Part shown: positions 7,484-15,496 of the stretch, piece by piece | How the letters are laid out: the number at the start of each line of letters is the position of its first letter | How positions within the stretch are numbered: the first letter of the stretch is position 1 | Assembly (NCBI GenBank): GCA_900548345.1 | Contig: URKA01000001.1 | Coordinates: 1-64,000 of the forward strand | Direction: 5' to 3' | DNA: 64,000 nucleotides | Origin: an uncultured Paraprevotella sp. | GTDB taxonomy: Bacteria > Bacteroidota > Bacteroidia > Bacteroidales > Bacteroidaceae | Position numbers and translations under genes: made by a program | Notes under the pieces: model-generated | Told to the model about the DNA's origin: nothing | Seen by the model: only the letters and a program-made list of their open reading frames with translations | The model's database searches: none

Positions 7484-9585
7484 TCGAGAGGAGTAATCCT
7501 GAGATTGTCGAAATAAGGCGTACTGATGCGGTTTGGTTGCATCGGTGCCATGAGTCCGGCCATTCCTTTAGGGTAGTGGTCGGACTTTGCTTGTACCACC
7601 TGTTTGCCGTCGACATACCCTATAATGTTGTCCCCTTCAAAACGCAATTTCAGGTTGTGCCAATGCAAGGCAAAGGATACATCCGTTTCCTTCTTCAAAA
7701 CATCTGCACTTGCCAATATGTATTCACCGCCTATTTCCACATCTTTCCGGGCAAGGATAATTTCTTGTTGTTCCTTGTCGCCGATGAGCTCTTTCTGGTC
7801 TGGCTTGCCACGGGTAAGGACAAGCGTACATTCTCCCCGGTCGTTGATTTTCAAATAATAGCCTTTTGCCCAAATGCCATATCCGGAACCGACATCACAG
7901 AGGCGTCCCATCACGGCGGCTTCGTCCTGCGGATTCAGCCAGACATCGGCACTGATTTCGTAGTTTTTCCAGGCGGAATCGCCAAGGATGGTGTAGTGAT
8001 GCCATTCGGGTGCCCAACTGAGGGTATGTTCACCCACAACCTGGCGAAGACAAAGTTTTTTCTCACTCTCCTTTCGGGAGGAAGAATAAGAGATACGGTT
8101 GGCGGCAGTCTCCTCGAAAGGTGCTTCCACGATTTCAAAGGCTCCGATGATGTCGGCAGTATAACGCGGCAAGTAACCGCATGTTTCCGGCCGGATATAT
8201 TGGTCAAAGGTGTCTTCATAAGGCATTGGAAAAGGTTGTGAGACGGGGATGTCAGCAAACGAGCCTTTCTGTTGACCGGTAGTGGTAGAGATAGAATAGA
8301 CGGCATCAGGTTGAAGAACGATGGTATAATGCCCATTGTGCGGAGTAATGTCCGTCTGCCGTGTAAACAGTTCCTGTTTCGTGCTGCGCCAACAGCAAAG
8401 CCGTTTTTTATTCATGTCTTTTGCCGGAAAGATGGTCAGGGTCTGTGGCATGGCAGCTCCTTTGGTCTCAAAAATAAGACTATAATCGCCTGTTGAAGGG
8501 TTCTTCAGTGTGACCATCGTACCTCCTCCGTCGAGTGTGGTGCATCCGTCGTCCACATATTGCCAGCCCACTTCAGTAAACTGCCCGTAATGGGCATATC
8601 CCCAAAGAGCTTCGCGAACTTCATAATGTCCGCTCCACGGTTCGTGTGCCAACAGCATAGCAGGATCGTGACTGTAAGGTTCCATTGGATAAACACCGGC
8701 AATGTCGTACCAATTGACTGTCTTTGTCGCACCGCTTACAATATAGTTCTCATTGAAACACTTCACAATACTGATGAGACAATCGAACCCTTTACGATAG
8801 ACATGGTCTTCGGAATTCCAAATCGGCTTTCCCATCGCCTCTGCCATTTTGCGTTGTTCGCTGCTCAACGGAATCTCACTGAACGTATGTGCACTGACCA
8901 CGTCGATAGCTTTCTGCAGTTCAGGGTCGTCCAGCATATCCCGAAGGAAGTCCATCTTTCCGTTTCCCCAGTTGTCAAAAGCATGCAGTTTCACGTTCGG
9001 AAATCCATGTTCGTCCATCGTTTTTCGAAGCATCTTGGCAAAGTCGTAGTTGCATCCCTTTTCATTATGGCAACCGATGGCATCAAGCTCAATACCATAG
9101 ACCTCACGCAATCCTTGCAGCCACGAAACATAATAATCCGCCATGTCTTGCGACCAATAACTGCCTACCCATGCCGGTGCGCTCCAACTTGTTGCATCGA
9201 GTGACAACCGCGGATTACGCCGTTTAGCCTCACTCATCACCCACCATGTATAACCACGATAATAATTGTAATCCCCCCGGTAATGACTATGCGAGGGCAT
9301 TGAGCCTTGTGTGGAATTTCCGTCACCGGGAACCTCGACAAGCAACGTACTTACCGATGCACCGAACTTGGGCTTATACACAAAGTCCAGAATCTCCGAA
9401 CGCTGCGGCTCTGGATAGTCTTTCAACAATACAGAAGTAGCGCCACCGCCATTGACAATACCTATCCCGTCGAAAGTCTTGCCTGTCGAGTTGCCGTTAA
9501 GCCTGACGGTCTGGTTCCGTGCTGTGACAAAACCACAATTCAGGACAAGCACTATATTATATATAAGAATTGCTTTTATGTTCAT
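7480..9585 (-). CDS. Glycoside hydrolase family 59 (galactocerebrosidase-like) with C-terminal LamG-like domain
   Basis: A secreted enzyme of 701 residues resembling animal galactosylceramidase (GALC). After a signal peptide (1 to about 22) the catalytic barrel begins with FDGIGIVNGGGATS (38-51), as in GALC. It continues with YPEPQRSEILD, VEVPGDGNSTQGSMPSHSH and RGYTWWVMSEAKRRNP. The acid/base is E175 (CHNEKG) and the nucleophile E259 (WNSEDH), matching the GALC pair; EPWSGHY is also conserved. The last 200 residues form a concanavalin-like sandwich, as in GALC. The known family activity is beta-galactosidase, on galactolipids in animals. In a bacterium beside xylan-type enzymes, a plant galactoside or a galactosylated xylan side chain is a more likely substrate. 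The start at 9585 is chosen for its signal peptide, although the frame is open 159 nt further upstream. The gene is divergent from GH98. Confidence 0.88.
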   Translation of the reverse strand: MNIKAILIYNIVLVLNCGFVTARNQTVRLNGNSTGKTFDGIGIVNGGGATSVLLKDYPEPQRSEILDFVYKPKFGASVSTLLVEVPGDGNSTQGSMPSHSHYRGDYNYYRGYTWWVMSEAKRRNPRLSLDATSWSAPAWVGSYWSQDMADYYVSWLQGLREVYGIELDAIGCHNEKGCNYDFAKMLRKTMDEHGFPNVKLHAFDNWGNGKMDFLRDMLDDPELQKAIDVVSAHTFSEIPLSSEQRKMAEAMGKPIWNSEDHVYRKGFDCLISIVKCFNENYIVSGATKTVNWYDIAGVYPMEPYSHDPAMLLAHEPWSGHYEVREALWGYAHYGQFTEVGWQYVDDGCTTLDGGGTMVTLKNPSTGDYSLIFETKGAAMPQTLTIFPAKDMNKKRLCCWRSTKQELFTRQTDITPHNGHYTIVLQPDAVYSISTTTGQQKGSFADIPVSQPFPMPYEDTFDQYIRPETCGYLPRYTADIIGAFEIVEAPFEETAANRISYSSSRKESEKKLCLRQVVGEHTLSWAPEWHHYTILGDSAWKNYEISADVWLNPQDEAAVMGRLCDVGSGYGIWAKGYYLKINDRGECTLVLTRGKPDQKELIGDKEQQEIILARKDVEIGGEYILASADVLKKETDVSFALHWHNLKLRFEGDNIIGYVDGKQVVQAKSDHYPKGMAGLMAPMQPNRISTPYFDNLRITPLD

Positions 9586-9745
9586 ACGTTTATCTGTGGG
9601 TTTTAGAACGTCATCGGTAAGACACCGAAGAAACGGCAGAAGTCTCTTTACAACATACAACGGAAATATCCCTATATTATTATACATTGATACAAATCCC
9701 AAAGAACGTGTAACAAAAAAACAAGGAGGCGGCATGTTTATCAAT

Positions 9746-9753
9746 TAACTTTG
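9746..9753 (+). promoter_or_regulatory. -7 box of the GH98-GH2-GH115 operon
   Basis: TAACTTTG at 9746-9753 matches TAnnTTTG 34 bp before the GH98 ATG. No clear -33 element is present, which suggests either a weak or an activator-dependent promoter. It lies in the 202-bp gap shared with the divergent GH59 gene. Confidence 0.5.
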
Positions 9754-9787
9754 CCAATATGATTCAAGAACAAAAACGAACGTAAAG

Positions 9788-12700
9788 ATGAAACGACTAC
9801 TGATTCTCATGGCAGGCATCCTTTGTCTGACGGGTGTTGCAACAGCACAGCAGCGCCGCCCCATCGACTCACAGCACCCGCTGTGGATGATTCATATCGA
9901 CGTGTGGAACGCTGCCGACCCTCAGAAGATTATCGACTTGGTTCCCGAAGACATACGACCTTATGTATGTATGAACCTCTCGCTTTCCTGCCAATACGAC
10001 AAGGAGCGCAATGTCTATAAAATGCCACGCAGTGCCGTCCGCACTTACAAGTCATGGGCTACAATATGCCAGCAAAATGGTCTTTGGTTCACTTGCCAAC
10101 CGGCTTCCGGAGGGCGCACCCACCTGCAGACCGATGACTTGGAAACGTTTGAATACTTCTTCAAGCGGTACCCCAATTTCCTTGGTTGGAACTTTGCCGA
10201 GCAGTTCTGGGGCTTCGATGAAGATGATAAGGGGTCTGCCACGCAAGTAGGCCAAATTGCCTTGTTTGCCAATCTCGTGAAAATGTCACACGAGTACGGT
10301 GGTTTTCTCACCATCTCGTTCTGCGGCAATATCTGGAGCCACGGCCTTAGTCCTGTGGGAATGATAAAGCGCAACAAGAACCTGTTGCAGGCCTGCCGCG
10401 ATTATCCGGACGCTATCCTGTGGCTTTACAAATACACGATGTCGGGATGCTTTTACAATGCCGAGAGTTGCACCTTATCGCCCTTTATCAGCGGTTTAGC
10501 CAAGAACTACGGTGTGCGTTATGACAGGTGCGGATGGTGCAGTGCCATGGACATCGCAGTGGGACAGAACATGGCCAAGTATCCCATTGCCGCAGGCATC
10601 GGAACCGTCATGGAACAGTGCGGCGTAAATGGAGGTGCGGTATGGGACGGCCCGGAAACCATCCCCGACGAATGTTTCAAGGAAGCCGGCCGCACCACAG
10701 TCAACGGCTATACCATCCGCAACTGGGAATCTTACGACGGTTTCAAGGGGGCTTGGATAGATATGTTCCGTAAGGTTATCGACGGCACACTTTATATTCC
10801 TACGCGCAAAGAGGTGGTCGACAGCACGCGGATTGTGATTCTGGCAAACACCACTTCGGGCAGTGACGAGGACAAGTACGCCACATGGGGAAGCCTGTAC
10901 GATGGTCTTTACAAGCAAGATGACCCCACCAACCGTGAAGGCGGACAGTTCATGCGCAACAACTGTTATTTCAAAAGTACAGGCCGTTACCGCGCCATTC
11001 CCCTTGCCGTAGAACTGGCCGACCCGCTTGCCCAGTCCATCCCCCTACAGTTGAACCGTGCCACGGCAAAGTCTCGCTGGTCTACAGAAGCCAAGAAGGT
11101 TGCCGAGTATAACAGTTACTATCCGGAATTGTCGGAAGGCGACCTATTCGTCTCTCGCGTACAGAACCAGCTTGTCACCTACATGCCTTATACCTATTTA
11201 AATAATAAAAAGACGGCTACGGGCAGAGTCCCGCTTCTGTACAATACCTGCGATTCACTGACGCTGACGTTAGGAACCTTGGGAAGCGGCATTGTGCGTG
11301 AGTACAACGACCATATAGACTTTTATCTGAACAACTACCGTACCGACACCACAACGCTTGTAAATGAAACCATCGTAATCAAAGGAGCCACGACCGAACC
11401 TTCGTATACCATGAAGACAGGCTTACTGGCCAAAGGTAATGTCACGGCAGAATGGAATGCGGAAACAGGCACCTATACACTGTCCGTAAAACATCGTGGT
11501 GGAATTGACGTTACTGTCAATTGTAGCGGAAATGCCATCGGACGCAAGACCGATGCTCCTGTGCTTTCCGCCCTTCCCATCCCCAAACAGCCTGATGAGT
11601 ATCACGGTGAAATCATCATCGAGGCGGAGAATATGGACTATAAGAACGTGAAGGACATCATGCTGGTAAACCCTTACGGTAACTATTTCCCCGAAATCGT
11701 TGAGTTTGCCGGAAACGGCTTCGTGGATATGGGCACCAACACCAGTGGCACCTTACGTCACTACCTTAACATAAAGGAGGCGGGAGACTATACCATTACC
11801 GTTCGCTACATCAGTGCAGCAAAGGCCGGAAAGATGCGCGCCACGGTTAACGGCAAAAGCACCATGCTCAACATAGAGAAAACAGGTGCCAGCGAATGGC
11901 GGAAGGTGACTTTTAATGCCACACTGAAAGCCGGCAAGAACACCCTGTTGCTAACCAATCCCGGCGCATTATCCATGTATATCGACCAGGTTGTCTACAC
12001 GCCCGCCGATATGGAAGCCGAACGTTTCCTCATTACTGTGCGCGATGCAGACCACGGTACGGTTACATCCGATATCGACGAAGCTACCGAAGGGGAGACC
12101 GTCACGCTCAGTATTACCCCCGATGAGGGATACATACTGACGGCATTACGCATGGTTAACGGTGTCCACTTCACGTTGGGCACAACGTTCAGCCTGGCTT
12201 CATACGATGTCGAAAATTCTACTCTCACCTTTGTCATGCCCGACGACCAGGTGACACTACAACCTGTTTTCAAGAAAGCCAATGAAGTCAATGCCATTTA
12301 CCGGCTCGACTTCAGTAACACTTATGCAGGCGCATTGCCACCGGGCTGGCGCTGTGTACAAGCGAATGAGGAAGTCCACGAGTACCCCCAGACTTACAAC
12401 CTGGGCACACGCACCCTTTCCGGTTTCACCGGCTATCAAGGCAAGGCGCTCTACTGGCGTGACAATTGTGCCGAGTATGGCCGTCAGGATGCCTTCCCAT
12501 TGAAACTGTCCGCAGGAAACTACTCGTTATCATTCGCCACAGCAGCCTGGAAAGGCGCTCCGCAATACAAGGTCAAGATTATGGATACCGACAACACCGT
12601 CATGGCCGAAACTGATGCCTATACGGCTACGCCCAACGCCAGCGGTAATACTTCGGCCATCCTGTCTTCGACTCGAACAATCGAACTGCCCTTCACCATT

Positions 12701-12949
12701 GCACAAGACGGCAACTATGTCATCCGCTTTGAGGATGTCAGTGCCGACGGCGGATTTCATGAATTTCTTCTCCTCGACTGTGTCGTGTCTCCGGTATCCA
12801 AACCTGACTGCATCAACATTGTCAGTGCCGACGGTTCCCGGACATACACCATCTATGGCATAGGTGGCGAACGCCGCTCCACCATGCGTCGCGGCCTGAA
12901 CATCATCCGTACTGCAGACGGCAAAGCCAAAAAAGTATTTGTCAAATAA
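9788..12949 (+). CDS. Glycoside hydrolase family 98 endo-enzyme with CBM35-like and T9SS-like C-terminal domains
   Basis: A large secreted enzyme (1053 residues, signal peptide 1-20). The GH98 catalytic region (about 28-340) shows PLWMIHIDVWNAADPQKI, DIRPYVCMNLSLSCQY, FLGWNFAEQFWG (E138 is a candidate catalytic acid), CGNIWSHGL, AILWLYKYT and VNGGAVWDGPE. The GH98 C-terminal beta domain follows to about 600. A galactose-binding-like CBM6/35 module starts EIIIEAENMDY (about 617-735). Next come a repeat-type beta domain (about 740-840), a jelly roll (about 845-1000) and a tail ending KAKKVFVK. Known GH98 enzymes are endo-beta-galactosidases cutting blood-group glycans and, in Bacteroides ovatus, an endo-xylanase for corn glucuronoarabinoxylan. 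GH115 and GH43 nearby favour the xylanase reading. It is first in an operon, 30 bp before GH2. Confidence 0.88.
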   Translation: MKRLLILMAGILCLTGVATAQQRRPIDSQHPLWMIHIDVWNAADPQKIIDLVPEDIRPYVCMNLSLSCQYDKERNVYKMPRSAVRTYKSWATICQQNGLWFTCQPASGGRTHLQTDDLETFEYFFKRYPNFLGWNFAEQFWGFDEDDKGSATQVGQIALFANLVKMSHEYGGFLTISFCGNIWSHGLSPVGMIKRNKNLLQACRDYPDAILWLYKYTMSGCFYNAESCTLSPFISGLAKNYGVRYDRCGWCSAMDIAVGQNMAKYPIAAGIGTVMEQCGVNGGAVWDGPETIPDECFKEAGRTTVNGYTIRNWESYDGFKGAWIDMFRKVIDGTLYIPTRKEVVDSTRIVILANTTSGSDEDKYATWGSLYDGLYKQDDPTNREGGQFMRNNCYFKSTGRYRAIPLAVELADPLAQSIPLQLNRATAKSRWSTEAKKVAEYNSYYPELSEGDLFVSRVQNQLVTYMPYTYLNNKKTATGRVPLLYNTCDSLTLTLGTLGSGIVREYNDHIDFYLNNYRTDTTTLVNETIVIKGATTEPSYTMKTGLLAKGNVTAEWNAETGTYTLSVKHRGGIDVTVNCSGNAIGRKTDAPVLSALPIPKQPDEYHGEIIIEAENMDYKNVKDIMLVNPYGNYFPEIVEFAGNGFVDMGTNTSGTLRHYLNIKEAGDYTITVRYISAAKAGKMRATVNGKSTMLNIEKTGASEWRKVTFNATLKAGKNTLLLTNPGALSMYIDQVVYTPADMEAERFLITVRDADHGTVTSDIDEATEGETVTLSITPDEGYILTALRMVNGVHFTLGTTFSLASYDVENSTLTFVMPDDQVTLQPVFKKANEVNAIYRLDFSNTYAGALPPGWRCVQANEEVHEYPQTYNLGTRTLSGFTGYQGKALYWRDNCAEYGRQDAFPLKLSAGNYSLSFATAAWKGAPQYKVKIMDTDNTVMAETDAYTATPNASGNTSAILSSTRTIELPFTIAQDGNYVIRFEDVSADGGFHEFLLLDCVVSPVSKPDCINIVSADGSRTYTIYGIGGERRSTMRRGLNIIRTADGKAKKVFVK

Positions 12950-12979
12950 CGGTATAATTATAAAAAGGATAAGTTCGAC

Positions 12980-15496
12980 ATGAAACGGGAACCGACTCTC
13001 AAAACAAACTTCGCAAGACTGTTTTTACTGTTCATGGTTTACTCCGCGACCATCACTTCGCTGGCACACCCCCGTAAAACGGAACTGCTTAACCGCGAAT
13101 GGCGATACCGCATCGGCGACCATGCGGAAGCTAAAAACGCGACCTTTGACGACTCGTCATGGGATACAGTGGGGTTGCCCCACTCCTTCAGCATTCCCTA
13201 CTTCCTGTCGAAGGACTTCTATGTGGGATATGGATGGTATCGGAAAAGTATATACATTGAAAAACTAAAGGACGTAAATGTCTTCCTTGAGTTCGATGGT
13301 GTGTTCCAGGACACGGAAGTGTACGTCAACGGACAGTTGGCCGGACAGCACAGAGGCGGATACACGGCATTCTGCATAGATATCACCCCGTATGCCCACA
13401 AAGGCGACAACATCATCGCCGTGCGAGTAAACAATCTGTGGCAGCCTACTGTGGCGCCACGCGGCGGCGAACATGTGTTCAGCGGCGGCATATACCGCAG
13501 TGTAAGGCTGGTTTGCAAATCGGCCAAAGCACATATCCGCTGGCAGGGCATCAGCATCACGACTCCTACATTGGCCGAAAACCACGGACAAGCCTCAACC
13601 GTAGAAGTTGACGTAGACATTGAGAACCATCACGCAAAGAAACCGCATGTAGAAGTGGACATCGTGGATGCCGACGGCCATGTCGTGGGACATCGCGGTG
13701 AAGAAATCAAGAAGCCCAGACTCTGGAGTCCTGCGACACCGAATCTATACCGTGCCATTGTACGTCTTTATGACGGTCGTAAGTTACTTGACGAGGAAAG
13801 TGTCAGTTTCGGCTTCCGCTGGTTCCGTTGGTCGAAGGACCAAGGTTTCTTCCTCAACGGCGAGCATCTTTTCTTCCACGGCGCCAATGTTCATCAGGAC
13901 CAGTCCGGATGGGGCGACGCTGTGACCGAGGAAGCAGCACGTCGCGACGTAAGAATGATGAAAGAAGCGGGATTTACGATGATTCGAGGTTCTCACTATC
14001 CCCATTCTCAGGCTTTCGTCGAAGAATGTGACCGCCAGGGAATGCTTTTCTGGAGCGAGGCGCCCTTCTGGGGCACAGCCGGACCGAAGGATGATGGGGA
14101 ATGGACTGCATCCGCCTATCCTGTCAACCCTGCCGACACAGCTGCTTTCGAAGAGAATGCTCTGCAACAACTGGAAGAAATGATAATACAGCACCGCAAC
14201 CACCCGTCTGTTTTTGTATGGAGCATGTGCAACGAGCCGTTCTTTACCGACGGACGCACCATGCCGGGCGTGCACCGTCTGTTGCATAAGATGGTGGAAC
14301 GCACACATCAACTCGATCCCACACGGCCGGCCGCCATCGGCGGTGCGCAACGTCCGTTGGGAGCACAACGCATAGACCTGATCGGGGATGTGGCGGGCTA
14401 CAATGGCGACGGAGCCAATATACCTGACTTCCAACAACCTTCTGTCCCGAATGTTGTCTCGGAATATGGCAGCACCTATGCCGAACGTCCGGGCAAATAC
14501 ACGGCAGGATGGGGTGACCTGAACCGCGACGAAGGCTGGCGCGGACGCCCGTGGCGTAGCGGACAGGCCATCTGGTGCGGATTCGACCACGGAAGCATCT
14601 TCGGAGAACGAATGGGCAAACTCGGCATCGTGGACTATTTCCGCCTCCCCAAACGTTCATGGTACTGGTATCGCAATCATCATCTCGGTATTGCCCCGCC
14701 CCCTGAACGTACCGCAGGTATACCGGCCGCCATACGGTTGTCTGCATCAAAAAGCAGTAACATACATGCTGACGGCACCGACGATGTACAACTTGTCGCC
14801 TCGATTATCGATGCCGACGGTCATGAGCTAAGCAACAGCCCTACTGTCACCCTTCGCATTGTCAGCGGACCGGGCGAACTACCCACCGGACGAAGCATCA
14901 CCTTTGCAAAAGACAGCGACATACGTATCGAAGACGGACAATGTGCCATCACCCTACGCTCCTACTACGCCGGACAAACAATTGTAGAAGCCACAAGCGA
15001 TGGCCTACGCCCCGACAGCATCACGCTGAACTTCGTAGGGGCGCCAGTTTATCGGCCGGGAATATCTCCGCAAACGGAACATCGGCCGTACGTCAGGTTC
15101 ACAAAAGCCGAACACCGGTTACAGACCTACGGGTTGAACAATCCTACTTTTGCCAGCAGCAGTGCATCCGGCCATTCCCCCGGTCTTGCTGCCGACGGCA
15201 ACGCACTGACTTATTGGCAGCCCGCGACCGCCGACCCGGCCCCCTCATGGACGCTCGACACCGAACGCGGTCTGCTTGTTCAAGAGATTCACGCCGCTTT
15301 CGTCACCCAGGTATCAGCCATCGTAGAAATATCGAACGACCAGGATACTTGGACAAAAGTCGCCGACATTCATCACCGGAAAAAGGCCGACATCCGTCTT
15401 GCAGTGCCGCGCACAGCTCGTTTCGTCCGCCTGACATTCACAACGGGTGCATGCCCGCAATTATCGGAAGTACAAATTAAAGGATATATACAATGA
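12980..15496 (+). CDS. Glycoside hydrolase family 2 enzyme with C-terminal F5/8-type carbohydrate-binding domain
   Basis: An 838-residue secreted enzyme with signal sequence at about 10-30. Order: sugar-binding jelly roll (about 35-180, DGVFQDTEVYVNG), immunoglobulin-like domain (about 185-280), TIM barrel (about 282-570), a second beta domain (about 590-690), and a discoidin-like module (about 705-838, AADGNALTYWQPA to FVRLTF). The acid/base is E419 in WSMCNEP and the nucleophile E495 in VVSEYGS. GH2 includes beta-galactosidases, beta-mannosidases, beta-glucuronidases and arabinosidases; the specificity cannot be read here. The barrel shows RGSHYPHSQAFVEECDRQGM, typical of the beta-galactosidase-like branch. 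It lies 30 bp after GH98 and overlaps GH115 by ATGA, so the three genes form one operon. Confidence 0.92.
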   Translation: MKREPTLKTNFARLFLLFMVYSATITSLAHPRKTELLNREWRYRIGDHAEAKNATFDDSSWDTVGLPHSFSIPYFLSKDFYVGYGWYRKSIYIEKLKDVNVFLEFDGVFQDTEVYVNGQLAGQHRGGYTAFCIDITPYAHKGDNIIAVRVNNLWQPTVAPRGGEHVFSGGIYRSVRLVCKSAKAHIRWQGISITTPTLAENHGQASTVEVDVDIENHHAKKPHVEVDIVDADGHVVGHRGEEIKKPRLWSPATPNLYRAIVRLYDGRKLLDEESVSFGFRWFRWSKDQGFFLNGEHLFFHGANVHQDQSGWGDAVTEEAARRDVRMMKEAGFTMIRGSHYPHSQAFVEECDRQGMLFWSEAPFWGTAGPKDDGEWTASAYPVNPADTAAFEENALQQLEEMIIQHRNHPSVFVWSMCNEPFFTDGRTMPGVHRLLHKMVERTHQLDPTRPAAIGGAQRPLGAQRIDLIGDVAGYNGDGANIPDFQQPSVPNVVSEYGSTYAERPGKYTAGWGDLNRDEGWRGRPWRSGQAIWCGFDHGSIFGERMGKLGIVDYFRLPKRSWYWYRNHHLGIAPPPERTAGIPAAIRLSASKSSNIHADGTDDVQLVASIIDADGHELSNSPTVTLRIVSGPGELPTGRSITFAKDSDIRIEDGQCAITLRSYYAGQTIVEATSDGLRPDSITLNFVGAPVYRPGISPQTEHRPYVRFTKAEHRLQTYGLNNPTFASSSASGHSPGLAADGNALTYWQPATADPAPSWTLDTERGLLVQEIHAAFVTQVSAIVEISNDQDTWTKVADIHHRKKADIRLAVPRTARFVRLTFTTGACPQLSEVQIKGYIQ

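Noticed and set aside
9586..9744. Upstream extension of the GH59 reading frame
   Set aside because: The 53 extra residues precede a good signal peptide and show no family likeness.
9788..12949. GH98 as a blood-group-cleaving endo-beta-galactosidase
   Set aside because: Possible for the family, but the operon with GH115 and nearby GH43 fits xylan better; kept as an alternative, not the main call.
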